In this document: piece by piece, positions 1-8,412 of the stretch
Layout: each line of letters opens with the position of its first letter
Numbering within the stretch: position 1 is the stretch's first letter
The notes under the pieces: model-generated
The model's input: the letters and a program-made list of their open reading frames with translations, nothing else
The model's database searches: none
What the model was told of the DNA's origin: nothing
Translations under genes and position numbers: made by a program
NCBI GenBank assembly: GCA_036510225.1
Contig: DATCEH010000067.1
Location: 29,757 to 93,756, forward strand
Direction: 5' to 3'
Origin: Palsa-513 sp036510225
GTDB taxonomy: Bacteria > Actinomycetota > Thermoleophilia > Solirubrobacterales > Solirubrobacteraceae
Length of the DNA stretch: 64,000 nt

Positions 1-1
1 G

Positions 2-160
2 TACCTCGGTCTGCTGGCCGCCGGCGGCTCACGCAGCCCGCAGGAGCTCGGCGCCCTCGTCGGGATCGACCTCGCCGACCCCGGCTTCTGGGACAGCGGC
101 CTGGACCTCGTCGAGCGCCAGCTCCAAGCAGCCGAAGCGGCGGCCGCAGAAGTTCATTAG
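2..160 (+). CDS. Oligoendopeptidase F family protein (M3), C-terminal fragment
   Basis: Only the last 52 codons are inside the window, in the frame starting at base 2 and ending at TAG 158-160. The fragment reads YLGLLAAGGSRSPQELG, then a GIDLADPGFW segment and a charged helical tail. This matches the C-terminal helices of M3 oligoendopeptidase F, where a LKAGGS-P-EL segment and a D-P-FW motif follow the catalytic domain. The HExxH zinc site lies upstream of the window. The family cleaves short peptides in the cytoplasm. The assignment rests on a short tail, so it is moderately confident. Confidence 0.6.
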   Translation, partial: YLGLLAAGGSRSPQELGALVGIDLADPGFWDSGLDLVERQLQAAEAAAAEVH

Positions 161-188
161 GAGCGCTGTCGGAGCGATCGACGACGAC

Positions 189-211
189 GGCGGGACACCG
201 GAGATCCCGCC
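189..211. terminator. Possible hairpin terminator
   Basis: A perfect 7-bp inverted repeat (GGCGGGA / TCCCGCC, 9-base loop) lies just past the end of the M3 peptidase gene and before the hydrolase start. There is no T-tract, so intrinsic termination is uncertain. Confidence 0.25.
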
Positions 212-239
212 ACTCGGCCGGCTCCTGCTGCGCGCGCTC

Positions 240-1175
240 GTGCCGTCACCGAGCTACCGCCGGGCGCTCGCCGCCGGGAATGGCTGCCCGCCGCGTGAGC
301 CGCCGCCCGGGTTGACTGTGAGTGTTCCCGGGCGCGGTGAGTTCTTCGTCCGCGACTCGGGTGGTGAGCGGCCGGTCGTCCTGCTGCTGCACGGATGGAT
401 GGTCACGGCCGACGTCAACTGGATCCACGTCTACCAGGCGGTGATCGACGCCGGGTACCGGGTGATCGCGCTCGACCATCGCGGACACGGCCGGGGGATC
501 CGCCCGGTCGGGCCATTTCGCCTGGCCGACTGCGCCGGGGATGCCGCCGCCGTGATCGACGCGCTCGCGTGCGGACCGGTGCTGGCGGTCGGCTACTCGA
601 TGGGCGGGCCGATCGCGTCGCTGCTGGCGCACGCCCGACCGGACCTGGTCGCCGGCCTCGTGCTGTGCGCGACCACGCCCGAATGGACCGGCCGGGACTT
701 CGCCCGCCTCTGGCGGATCATGGGCCTGGCCCAGCTGGTCGTCGCGTTCTCGCCGTTCGGCTTCTGGACGACGATGCTCCGGCTCAACGGGATGGCTGAC
801 GACGAGACGGCCGCCTGGCTGATCGGCGAGCTCGGCCGCTGCGCTCCGGCGACGCTGGCGCAGGCCGGCCGCGAGCTGGGACGCTTCGACAGCCGGCCGT
901 GGCTCGCCGACCTGGGGATGCCGGCCGCCGTCGTCGTCACGGCCGACGACCGCAGCGTCCCGCCCGTCCGTCAGCGGGCGATGGCCGAGCAGCTCGGGGC
1001 CCGGATCTTCGAGGTCCCGGGTGACCATCTCGTCGCCCGCCTTCCCGGCAGCCCGTTCAACGCCGGGCTGCTGGCGGCCCTGGCCCATGTCAGCGGCTCG
1101 GCACGTGGTCGGATCCGGGGCGCCGGGACCGCGAGCAACGACGACCCAGGCCGGAGCGTCTTGGACGCCGACTGA
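240..1175 (+). CDS. Alpha/beta hydrolase
   Basis: A 311-residue single-domain alpha/beta hydrolase. The fold markers are LLLHGW (about 48-53, oxyanion-hole strand-loop), DHRGHGRG (about 79-86) and the nucleophile elbow GYSMGG with Ser120. The likely acid is in VTADDRS (Asp236/237) and the catalytic His is in PGDHLV (about 263). A helical cap lies around 150-215. No signal peptide is seen, so it is probably cytoplasmic. The substrate cannot be told from sequence; esterase, lipase and epoxide-hydrolase-like activities all fit. The GTG at 240 is the first usable start, and the roughly 35 residues before the fold are proline-rich and poorly constrained, so a downstream start is possible. Confidence 0.8.
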   Translation: MPSPSYRRALAAGNGCPPREPPPGLTVSVPGRGEFFVRDSGGERPVVLLLHGWMVTADVNWIHVYQAVIDAGYRVIALDHRGHGRGIRPVGPFRLADCAGDAAAVIDALACGPVLAVGYSMGGPIASLLAHARPDLVAGLVLCATTPEWTGRDFARLWRIMGLAQLVVAFSPFGFWTTMLRLNGMADDETAAWLIGELGRCAPATLAQAGRELGRFDSRPWLADLGMPAAVVVTADDRSVPPVRQRAMAEQLGARIFEVPGDHLVARLPGSPFNAGLLAALAHVSGSARGRIRGAGTASNDDPGRSVLDAD

Positions 1176-1296
1176 GCGCAGAGCGGATGTCCCGGCGAAC
1201 CGGTCGACGGTCGGGATCACCGACGGCACGATCAAGATCGCCGCGTTCACCCCGGGAACCACCGCGCCGGTCGTGGTCACCGCGACGAAGATCCCG

Positions 1297-1662
1297 TCAG
1301 TCGGCGGGGGCCGGTTCCTGTTGATCGAGGAACCGCTCGATCAGCCCGCGAACGACGACGGCCATCGAGAAGTTGTGACCGTCGCACCAGGCCTTCAGCC
1401 GGCCGTGGTCGCGCTCGGGAAGACGCACCGGAAACATCCGCTGCCCGGCGGCCGGCGGCGCACCACCCATGCGCGCGGTGAACGCGACTTGCCGGGCCTG
1501 CGCCGGCCCGAGGATCGGAGCGAACCCGGCGGGATCGGTCGGCGCCAGGGCGAGACCGACGAGGCTCTCGAGCACTGCCGCGCGTTCCTCCGGCTCGAGG
1601 GTCTCAACCGCCTTCAGGAGGAGGCGGGCGACGTTTGCTTCGGCGGCCGGAGGCGGCAGCAT
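1297..1662 (-). CDS. Ribbon-helix-helix-like DNA-binding protein
   Basis: A 121-residue protein. The N-terminal half (about 10-65) is helical and acidic. The C-terminal part, beginning RMFPVRLPERDHGRLKAW (about 75-92), reads as a ribbon-helix-helix domain: a beta strand, then two helices ending in VVVRGLIERFLDQQ. I chose the ATG at 1662 because the sequence upstream in frame loses protein character and an inverted repeat sits on this start. RHH proteins usually autoregulate, and many are antitoxins. No toxin gene is adjacent here, so it may be a lone regulator. The family is inferred from pattern, not from a profile search. Confidence 0.55.
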   Translation of the reverse strand: MLPPPAAEANVARLLLKAVETLEPEERAAVLESLVGLALAPTDPAGFAPILGPAQARQVAFTARMGGAPPAAGQRMFPVRLPERDHGRLKAWCDGHNFSMAVVVRGLIERFLDQQEPAPAD

Positions 1663-1677
1663 ATCTGGCGATGATAT
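1661..1677. promoter_or_regulatory. Candidate operator (ATATC-N7-GATAT) at the RHH gene start
   Basis: The inverted repeat ATATC (1661-1665) / GATAT (1673-1677) overlaps the start codon of the ribbon-helix-helix gene. It is conspicuously AT-rich against the local composition. The position fits autoregulation, or control of the divergent kinase gene that starts about 130 bases away. This is inference from symmetry and location only. Confidence 0.25.
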
Positions 1678-1797
1678 CGCGGCCGGTATCACCGTGCAAG
1701 CGGATCGCAGGCCCGGCTCTTGGTCCTCCCTGCGGATGAGGCCTGGTCCATCCCGCAGACCGATGTCAGGGGAACACGGATCGGCCACAATCCGAGC

Positions 1798-2895
1798 GTG
1801 AGCTGGCGCTGCACACCACTGCGGATCCGGATCGGCCTGGCGGCGCTCGCCGGGGCGAGCCTGGCCGGCGCCGTGCTCGCGGTCGTGTTCACCGACGCCG
1901 GCCCACAGTCGGCCGCCGGTCGAGCCGCGGCGGTCAGTCTCCTCGTGATCCAGGTCGGCTCGTTGGCGTGGGTCCTCGACCGTCCCGAGCGCTCGGTCGT
2001 CGTCGCCCTGGCCGCCGGCCTCGGGCTCCGGGTGCTCTGCCACCAGTTCGGCGTGCTCGGATTGTCCGGCCTGTCGATCTGCGCGTTCGCCGCGGTGCGC
2101 CCGCCACGAGTCTCGCTGTGGGCGCTCGGCTTCATGCTCGCCCTCGCGCCGTGGGCTGCCGTCTCATACGGCGCGGTCGCCGGACTGCTCGCCGCCGGCG
2201 GCCCCGTGGTCTCCTGGTCGTGGGGCGAGCTCGTCCGGGCCGGGCGCGAGCGCCGCCGCGGTGAGGCGCTCGGGGCACTGGCCGACGAGCGCGGTCGGAT
2301 CGCGCGCGAACTGCACGACGTCGTCGCCCACAACGTGTCGTTGATCGTGATCCAGGCCGTCGCCGCCCAGGACGTGTTCGACTCGACGCCTGACCAGTCG
2401 CGCGACGCGCTCGCGGCGATCGAGGCCGCCGGACGGGCTGCCCTGGTCGAGCTGCGGCGCCTCTTGAACACGGTCCGGCCCGACCGCGAGGCCGGTGGAA
2501 TAGACCCCCAGCCGGGACTCGGTCAGCTCGACGCCCTCGTCGCATCCGTCCGCTCCGCCGGGCTCTCGGTCGTCGTCCGCCGGGAGGGCCGGCGGGTCGA
2601 CGTCCCGGCCGGCGTCGACCTCTCGGCCTACCGGATCGTCCAGGAGGCCCTGACAAACACGCTGCGCCACGCCCGCGCGTCGAACGCCGCGGTGACCGTG
2701 CGGTACACGACGGCCGCCGTCGAGGTCGAGGTGACCGACGACGGCCGCGGGGCGGGCGGGGTCGCCGAGACCGGCCAGGGCATCGTCGGCATGCGCGAGC
2801 GGGCAGCCCTGCTCGGCGGGACGCTCGAGGTCGGCGGAACCCCCCGCGGAGGGTTCCGCGTTCGCGCCGCGCTCCCACTCGGGGCTGCCTCGTGA
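1798..2895 (+). CDS. NarL-type two-component sensor histidine kinase (HisKA_3)
   Basis: Taken from GTG 1798 (365 residues), this begins with a hydrophobic membrane region: several segments between about 10 and 135, with no large extracytoplasmic domain. The HisKA_3 dimerisation helix follows, with the phospho-acceptor in RELHDVVAHN (His about 173). The C-terminal HATPase_c domain shows QEALTNTLRHA (N-box), VTDDGRG (G1) and GIVGMRERAALLGG. A longer frame opens at TTG 1720, but its extra 26 residues look non-coding. It overlaps the next gene by GTGA, so the two are translationally coupled partners. The short loops suggest intramembrane sensing of envelope stress. The signal is unknown. Confidence 0.88.
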   Translation: MSWRCTPLRIRIGLAALAGASLAGAVLAVVFTDAGPQSAAGRAAAVSLLVIQVGSLAWVLDRPERSVVVALAAGLGLRVLCHQFGVLGLSGLSICAFAAVRPPRVSLWALGFMLALAPWAAVSYGAVAGLLAAGGPVVSWSWGELVRAGRERRRGEALGALADERGRIARELHDVVAHNVSLIVIQAVAAQDVFDSTPDQSRDALAAIEAAGRAALVELRRLLNTVRPDREAGGIDPQPGLGQLDALVASVRSAGLSVVVRREGRRVDVPAGVDLSAYRIVQEALTNTLRHARASNAAVTVRYTTAAVEVEVTDDGRGAGGVAETGQGIVGMRERAALLGGTLEVGGTPRGGFRVRAALPLGAAS

Positions 2896-3557
2896 CGATC
2901 CGAGTGCTGCTGGCCGACGACCAGGAGCTCGTTCGCACGGGGTTTCGGATGATCATCGACGCCCGCGACGACCTGACCGTCGTCGGCGAGGCCGCCGACG
3001 GCCGCGAGGCGGTGGCCCTGGCCGGCACGACGTGGCCAGATGTCGTTCTGATGGACATCCGCATGCCCAACCTCGACGGCATCGCCGCGACCCGCCGGTT
3101 GGTCGACGACGGTCACGCGGCCCGGATCATCATGCTGACGACGTTCGACCTCGACGAGCACGTCTTCGCGGCCCTCCGGGCCGGCGCGAGCGGCTTCATG
3201 CTCAAGGACGTCCGCGCCGGCGAGCTGGTCGACGCGATCCGGGTGGTCGCCGGCGGAGAGGCGCTCCTCGCGCCCACGGTGACCCGCCGGCTGCTCGACC
3301 GGTTCGCCGGCTCCCTTCCCGGTCCCAGCCGGCCATGCCCGCGGCTCGACGAGCTGACGCCGCGCGAGGTCGAGGTGCTCCGGCTGGTGGCCCAGGCCAA
3401 GTCCAACGGCGAGATCGCCGCGAGACTGACGGTGTCGGAGGCCACCGTCAAGACCCACGTCTCCGCGGTCCTGCGCAAGCTCGACCTCCGTGACCGCGTG
3501 CAGGCCGTCGTGCTGGCCTACGACGTCGGGCTCGTCGCACCGCGTCCGTCCGTCTGA
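2892..3557 (+). CDS. NarL/FixJ-family response regulator
   Basis: A 221-residue regulator with a receiver domain (about 1-120) and a LuxR-type helix-turn-helix. The acidic pocket is Asp9/Asp10, the phospho-acceptor is Asp55 in LMDIRMP, and the switch Thr and Lys are in LTTFD and MLKD. The DNA-binding part starts at LTPREVEVLRLVAQ (about 155) and contains ATVKTHVSAVLRKL. It is the cognate partner of the upstream kinase: the GTG start overlaps the kinase stop by four bases. Targets are unknown; autoregulation and control of the adjacent YceI gene are both possible. Confidence 0.9.
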   Translation: MTIRVLLADDQELVRTGFRMIIDARDDLTVVGEAADGREAVALAGTTWPDVVLMDIRMPNLDGIAATRRLVDDGHAARIIMLTTFDLDEHVFAALRAGASGFMLKDVRAGELVDAIRVVAGGEALLAPTVTRRLLDRFAGSLPGPSRPCPRLDELTPREVEVLRLVAQAKSNGEIAARLTVSEATVKTHVSAVLRKLDLRDRVQAVVLAYDVGLVAPRPSV

Positions 3558-3653
3558 GGTCGCAGGCGAATATCCCTCGGCCGCCCGATGTGCGACCGGC
3601 CGGGCGGGTCTAGCTTCCGTGGGAACGTCAAGCAGCGATTCAATGGAGGCGAC

Positions 3654-4190
3654 ATGAACACCACGCTCAGCATCGACGACCCACACGATCAGCTCGCCGG
3701 CACCCGCTGGGAGCTCGACCCGTCGGGCTCGACCGCAGAGTTCCACGTCCCCAACCTCTGGGGCCTGGTCAAGGTCCACGGCCGCTTCGCCGGGCTCGAC
3801 GGCCAGCTCGAGGTCGACGAGCACGGGGCGCGACGCCTGCACCTGAAGATCGACGCGTCCAGCCTGGACACGGGCAACCGCCGGCGCGACAGGCACCTGA
3901 AGTCAGCCGACTTCTTCGACGCCGACGGCCATCCCGAGGTCGACTTTCGCTCGACGCGTATCAGCGACGCGCCCGGCGGCGGTCTGCGCGTCGAGGGCGA
4001 GCTCCGCGCCGGCGCCGGACGGGTCGGGATCGAGCTCGCGCCGACGACCAGACGGACCGGCGACGACATCGAGATCGAGGCCGAGACGACCGTCGACCAG
4101 CGCCTCCTCGGGATGACCGCAAGCCCGCTCGGAATGATCAGGACCCCGGCCACGCTGACCGTGCGCGCCCGTCTCCGACGGGTTGCCTGA
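3654..4190 (+). CDS. YceI family protein
   Basis: A 178-residue protein covering one YceI-like domain. It begins with TRWELDPSGSTAEFHVPNLW, the first strand of the family, then VKVHGRFAGLDGQL, and later HPEVDFRSTRI (the F-x-S strand). The family forms a lipocalin-like barrel that binds polyisoprenoid or related lipids. Many members are periplasmic, but no signal peptide is visible here. The start is ATG 3654 because GGAGG-like sequence (tggaggcgac) lies just before it. It stands alone, about 100 bases after the response regulator. Confidence 0.85.
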   Translation: MNTTLSIDDPHDQLAGTRWELDPSGSTAEFHVPNLWGLVKVHGRFAGLDGQLEVDEHGARRLHLKIDASSLDTGNRRRDRHLKSADFFDADGHPEVDFRSTRISDAPGGGLRVEGELRAGAGRVGIELAPTTRRTGDDIEIEAETTVDQRLLGMTASPLGMIRTPATLTVRARLRRVA

Positions 4191-4197
4191 CACCGAA

Positions 4198-4270
4198 CGG
4201 CCGGGTCGGCTGCTCCGGCCCGGCTGACCGGCCCGCCCGCGTCGACTGACCGGCCCGGCCGGGTCGGCTG
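4198..4270. repeat. Short direct repeats between convergent genes
   Basis: The 15-mer CGGCCGGGTCGGCTG occurs at 4198-4212 and again at 4256-4270, with several shorter CCGGCCCGGCTGACC-like variants between. The tract separates the YceI stop (4190) from the convergent transglycosylase-like gene (stop at 4301). It can fold into GC-rich hairpins and may act as a bidirectional transcription barrier. No coding signal is seen in it. Confidence 0.5.
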
Positions 4271-4300
4271 ATCAGGCCCGGCTGCGGGCCGGCGCGGCCG

Positions 4301-5266
4301 TCAGCCTGGTCCCGGTTTGCGCGTCCCGGTCGCACCGGTCGCACCGGTCGCACCGGTCGCACCCGTGGCCCCGTCTGCGGCGTGGCGGGCGGCGGCCGCC
4401 GCGTCGAGCGCGGCCAGGACCGGGGCGCCGTACGCGGCGTGAACAGCGGCGACGAGCGACGGATCGAGGGCGCAGTTGATGCAGAAGCCGTGCTGGGACC
4501 AGCCGATCGCCCGGGCCAGCACCTGGTCGGCGTAGGTCACGCCGGTCGGATCGTTCCCGTAGTAGTCGTATGCCGCGACCCACGCCCCGTAGTCGAGGGC
4601 CTCGGTGGCCCGGTCGGTCTCGAGCAGGCGGGCGGCGGCCATCAGCGCGTCGAAGTCGTCGTAGATCGACGGGTGCGCGGCAGTCGGGTGGGGATAGCCG
4701 GCCGGGCGTTCGGCGTAGACGAAGGAGTTGCTGACGAGCTGCCACGTGCTGACCGGACCGTTGGTCACGTTGAACTGCATCGGGCCGCCGCAGCAGTTGG
4801 CGAAGTTCAGGCCGTGGTAGGTGCCCGGCGCGGTCGAGAAGGCCGTCTCCTGGTCGTGGACCGAGGCCAGCAGGAGCCAGTTGACGCCGAACGTCTTCGA
4901 CGCGGTCGCATAGATCGGGTAGAACCCGGCGACCCAGCTCGCCGGCACGTGGGTCGGCGCCCGGCGGTCGAATGCTGCGAGGTCCCGCTGCTGCTCGGCA
5001 CCCGGGCGGGCCGCGACGATCGCCGCGGGCCGGACCCTGGCACTGGTCCCTGCCGGCGCCGTCGGGGCCTTCGGCGTCGGGCTGGCCGTCGCGCTCTCGC
5101 GCGGATCCGCCGAGCCGTCCGCGGCCGGGCCGGGAGTCGGTGTCGTCGCGAGGATCGCCGGTGGCGCCGGTCGACCGGCGCCACCGTGGTGGGCGTCGAA
5201 GGCCCCGAGCAGACCGAGCGTCAGGACACACCCGCCGACGGCGAGCACGCCCAGCCCGAGCAGCAC
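4301..5266 (-). CDS. Membrane-anchored lytic transglycosylase-like protein
   Basis: About 321 residues from GTG 5266, which has GGAG nine bases upstream. A membrane anchor (VLLGLGVLAVGGCVLTLGLLGA) leads into a Pro/Thr/Ala-rich linker (about 25-95) and a globular domain. That domain contains WLLLASVHDQETAF, an SLT-like catalytic-Glu region (E of DQETAF), then CCGGPMQF, equivalent to the GLMQ motif, and YYGNDPTGVTYADQVL. These are hallmarks of soluble-lytic-transglycosylase-like peptidoglycan enzymes acting outside the membrane. The C-terminus is GATGATGATGATG, encoded by a 9-bp tandem repeat. The frame stays open upstream to ATG 5461, which would overlap the divergent helicase start, so the N-terminus is uncertain. 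Confidence 0.65.
   Translation of the reverse strand: MLLGLGVLAVGGCVLTLGLLGAFDAHHGGAGRPAPPAILATTPTPGPAADGSADPRESATASPTPKAPTAPAGTSARVRPAAIVAARPGAEQQRDLAAFDRRAPTHVPASWVAGFYPIYATASKTFGVNWLLLASVHDQETAFSTAPGTYHGLNFANCCGGPMQFNVTNGPVSTWQLVSNSFVYAERPAGYPHPTAAHPSIYDDFDALMAAARLLETDRATEALDYGAWVAAYDYYGNDPTGVTYADQVLARAIGWSQHGFCINCALDPSLVAAVHAAYGAPVLAALDAAAAARHAADGATGATGATGATGATGTRKPGPG
4327..4362. repeat. Four perfect 9-bp tandem repeats (CGGTCGCAC)
   Basis: Four exact copies of CGGTCGCAC run in tandem inside the 3' end of the transglycosylase-like gene. They encode the (Gly-Ala-Thr)n tail. The period is a multiple of three, so copy-number change would alter tail length without a frameshift. Confidence 0.85.
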
Positions 5267-5459
5267 TCGCCGGCGCTCCGGCGGCGGCCTGGGCAGGTCG
5301 GCGCCGACCGATGCCTCCGGATCCGAGATGCCCCAAGAATACCTCTGCGGCCCGATCAGCCGGAGCGTCCGGTCCCAGGCGGTCGACCGCGTGGCCGGCG
5401 AGGCCCCCGTCGTCGCGGCGCCACCCGTCCGTCCGGCCCATCGCGCACCATGGCGGGCC

Positions 5460-7040
5460 ATGTCGACGTCGGTCAACCCACCGAAGAGCCCCCTCCGCGC
5501 CTGGCAGGTCAGGGCCCTCGAGCAGCTCGAGACCTGGGACGGCGGGCCCTTCCTGATCTCGGCGGCTCCCGGCGCCGGGAAGACCCGTCCGGCGCTCGAG
5601 CTCGCCCGGCGGCTGCTCGCCGAGCGGACGGTCGCCCGGGTCGTCGTCGTCTGCCCGACCACGCCGCTGACCCGTCAGTGGGCCCGCGCCGCCGCCCGGC
5701 TCGGCGTCCATCTCGCGCCGGATGCCCGGTCGTCGCGACCGCCCGGGGACTTCGACGGCGTCGTGATCACGTACGCCCGCCTCGCGAGCAACCCGACGGG
5801 CTGGGCGCGCGGGATCACCCCGCAGACGCTGGTGATCGCCGACGAGGCCCATCACCTCGGCGAGGAGCTCGCCTGGGGTACGGCATTCGCCGCCGTGTTT
5901 CGCAACGCCCCCCGCTGGCTGCTCCTCTCGGGCACGCCGTTCCGCTCCGACGCGACCCCGATCCCCGGGGTCCGCTACGACGCCGACGGGACGTCGATGC
6001 CCGACGTCTCCTACACGTACTCGGAGGCCGTCGGGGACGGTGTCTGCCGGCGGGTCGGGTTCATCACCTACGACGGGACGCTCTCGTGGCGCAGCGGCGA
6101 CGACGTGATCGAGTCGTCATTCGAGACGGTCCTCAGCACCCGGGAGGCCAGCCGCCGCTACCGGACGGCGACCTCGACCGAGCTGCCCGACGGCCTCCCG
6201 CGGATCCTTCGCGAGGCGCACGCCAAGCTGGTCGAGCTCCGCGCCGGCGGCCACCCCGACGCCGGCGGTCTCGTGATCGCCGCCGACCGGACCCACGCGA
6301 TCGCGATCAGCAGGCTGATGCGGGAGACGACCGGCCGAGCCCCGGTCGTCGTGCTCCACACCGAGGCCCGCGCCGCCCTCAAGCTGGCGGCCTTCACCGC
6401 GTCGACGGACCCGTGGATCGTCGCCGTGAACATGGTCTCCGAAGGCGTCGACATCCCCCGCCTGCGGGTCGGCGTATACGCGACGGCCGCGAAGACCCCG
6501 CTGATCTTCCGCCAGATCGTCGGCCGCTTCGTCCGTACGATCTCCGGTCGCCCGATCGAGGCCAGCTGGCTCTATCTGCCTGCCGACCCGATCCTCCGGG
6601 CCCACGCCTCGGCCGTCGAGGGCGAGCTGCGCCAGTCGCTGCGGCGAGTCGACGACGACGGAATCTTCGACGAGCCGCGCGAGCCCCGCCGGACCGAGCG
6701 CTCGCCGACGCCCGACTTCGTCGCGCTGAGCGCCGACGTCGCTCCCCAGCTGACCTTGTTCGGCGCACCCCCGAAGCCTGCGCCCGCAGCCGCGGCCCGC
6801 CGCGCACTCGCGGCAGAGGAGTCCCCGACCCCGCCGGCGGCGTTCGAGCTCCGGGCCGGCCTGCGCAGCCAGCGCCACCGCCTGGTCTCCGATCTCCGCC
6901 GGAGGGACGGCCGCTCGCACGCCGAGATCAACACCTGGCTCAACCGGGCGGTCGGGATCACCCGGGTCGAGGACGCGACGATCGACCAGCTCGAGCAGAC
7001 GATCGAGCTCCTGCTGGGAACGTTGACCGCCCGCCGCTGA
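5460..7040 (+). CDS. Superfamily II DEAD/DEAH-box helicase
   Basis: From ATG 5460 this is a 526-residue SF2 helicase. It has a Q-like LRAWQVRALEQL, Walker A SAAPGAGKT (about 34-42), motif II IADEAHHL, motif III LSGTPFRSD, and the second RecA-like lobe with VSEGVDIPRL and the arginine-finger motif VI IFRQIVGRFVR. A conserved-looking C-terminal helical tail (about 465-526) follows a Pro/Ala-rich linker. The short, uninterrupted RecA lobes resemble the SSL2/ResIII type that acts on DNA. It stands alone, divergent from the transglycosylase-like gene. The role (repair or an orphan defence helicase) is not decided by context. Confidence 0.85.
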   Translation: MSTSVNPPKSPLRAWQVRALEQLETWDGGPFLISAAPGAGKTRPALELARRLLAERTVARVVVVCPTTPLTRQWARAAARLGVHLAPDARSSRPPGDFDGVVITYARLASNPTGWARGITPQTLVIADEAHHLGEELAWGTAFAAVFRNAPRWLLLSGTPFRSDATPIPGVRYDADGTSMPDVSYTYSEAVGDGVCRRVGFITYDGTLSWRSGDDVIESSFETVLSTREASRRYRTATSTELPDGLPRILREAHAKLVELRAGGHPDAGGLVIAADRTHAIAISRLMRETTGRAPVVVLHTEARAALKLAAFTASTDPWIVAVNMVSEGVDIPRLRVGVYATAAKTPLIFRQIVGRFVRTISGRPIEASWLYLPADPILRAHASAVEGELRQSLRRVDDDGIFDEPREPRRTERSPTPDFVALSADVAPQLTLFGAPPKPAPAAAARRALAAEESPTPPAAFELRAGLRSQRHRLVSDLRRRDGRSHAEINTWLNRAVGITRVEDATIDQLEQTIELLLGTLTARR

Positions 7041-7116
7041 CTCGAGGCGGCGCCGCCCGGCGCCCGGCCGCGGGGCCGCCCGGTTTGTTTCTCCGGGCGG
7101 CGGGTAACAGGCCGAC

Positions 7117-7807
7117 ATGAAGCGCGAGCGACCCACCGGAGAACCGGGGAGCCCTGCTGGCCGGGCTCGGCGGCGTCCTCCTACTGGTCAGCCTGTTCCT
7201 CGCCTGGTACTCGCTTCCCGGCTTCACGATCACCGCGTGGACGGCATTCGAGGTCTGGGATCTCGTGCTCGCCCTGATCGCGCTGGCCGTCGTCCTCTCG
7301 GTCGCGACCGACCTCGGGTGGTGGCGGGGACCCGTGCACGCGATCAGCCGCGTGGTGCTCGGAGGAGCAGCCCTGGTGATCGTCGCGTCGCAGCTGATCG
7401 ACCGCCCGCCGTCGGCCCTGCACAGCGAAATCGGCACCGGTGGCTGGCTGGCGCTCGTCGGCGCCGGCGCGATCGTCGTCGGCGCGCTGATCGCCGAGTC
7501 CCGCGTGACCGTCTCCTTCAACGCCGCTGCTCCACCCGCCGGCCCCGCCAGACCGGCCGCCGGGTGGACCGGTCCCCGGCGACGCTCACGCCCACCCCAC
7601 GATGCTCCGATCGCCGGTTCGCCCGGTCCCGGCCCGGCCGCCGGTTCGCCCGGTTCGCCCGGTCCCGGCCCGGGCCCACTCGCCGGGACGGCGGGTCCGA
7701 CCGCCGACCACGTCGTCCCCCCCGTCGGGGACCGCGTCGTCGCCGAAACCGACCTCGACGACGAGACGGTCGTCGCACCGGTGCCGCCACGCCGGCCACG
7801 CCCCTGA
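7117..7807 (+). CDS. Membrane protein with an apparent 5' frameshift
   Basis: From about 7150 the coding frame reads ALLAGLGGVLLLVSLFLAWY, then further hydrophobic segments (VLALIALAVVLSV, VVLGGAALVIVAS, WLALVGAGAIVVGALIA): four membrane helices followed by a long Pro/Gly-rich tail. This frame has no ATG, GTG or TTG before the first helix, because a TGA precedes it. An ATG at 7117 with an AGG-type ribosome site lies one frame away. Removing one G from the GGGG run at 7146-7149 would join the two as MKRERPTGEPGALLAGLGG. Either the gene is frameshifted, the base is an error, or a non-standard start (CTG) is used. It heads a lipoprotein / kinase operon. Confidence 0.5.
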
Positions 7808-8412
7808 GTCGGCGCGGCCGCAGACGCCCGCGAGAGCGCCCGGCCGGCCCTCCTCCCAAGTTCACGCGGATCGCCCGACACCGACCTGCGGCAGCCGGGG
7901 CGCTCGTCGCGCTGGCCGGAACGCTCGCCGCCTGCGGGTCGGGTCACCCGGCTTCGATGCTCTCGGCCACGGTGGTCGCCGAGATGGACTCCCATCTGAA
8001 GGCCGTCCAGACATCCGCGGACGAGCACGACCGCGCCGGGGCGAGCGCCGAGCTCGACTCGTTTGCCGGTGATGTCGCCCGGTCGAAGTCCGCCGGGCAG
8101 CTGACGTCGAGCGTCTACGCGGCCCTCGAGACCGGGATCGCCCGCGCCCGCGCTCGGATCCAGGCGGAGGTCACGGCGCCGGTAACGGCCGCTCAGACAC
8201 CAGCGACGGCCGCGACGACCACGACCAGTCTGCCGGTCACCCCTCAGCCGACGGCTCCCAGCTCGCAGCCGACTCCGGTCGCGAAGCCGGGCAAGGCCAC
8301 GAAGCCGGGCAAGGCCACGAAGCCGGGCAGGGGCGGGGCCGGCCCCGGCCGGAAGGCGCCTGGTCCGGGCAGGAGTCCCGGCGGCGGCCACGGGAAGGGG
8401 CATCGGGGCTGA
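7804..8412 (+). CDS. Lipoprotein with basic Gly/Pro/Lys tail
   Basis: The frame encodes AAGALVALAGTLAACGSG, a type II signal sequence with an LAAC lipobox. A small helical domain with ATVVAEMDSHLKAVQTSADE and AALETGIARARARIQAEV follows, then a Thr/Pro-rich linker and a strongly basic tail containing PGKATKPGKATKPGR. It is exported and lipid-anchored. No ATG or GTG precedes the signal sequence. The CTG at 7804, overlapping the stop of the upstream gene (CTGA), is the best candidate, so the 5' end is uncertain. Its stop overlaps the kinase ATG by one base (TGATG), so it may be a partner or ligand of that kinase. No family is recognised. Confidence 0.55.
   Translation: MSRRGRRRPRERPAGPPPKFTRIARHRPAAAGALVALAGTLAACGSGHPASMLSATVVAEMDSHLKAVQTSADEHDRAGASAELDSFAGDVARSKSAGQLTSSVYAALETGIARARARIQAEVTAPVTAAQTPATAATTTTSLPVTPQPTAPSSQPTPVAKPGKATKPGKATKPGRGGAGPGRKAPGPGRSPGGGHGKGHRG

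Noticed and set aside
5267..5459. N-terminal extension of the transglycosylase-like protein or of the helicase into the divergent gap
   Set aside because: Both frames stay open here, but neither reads as conserved protein; the nearest starts with ribosome sites were used instead.
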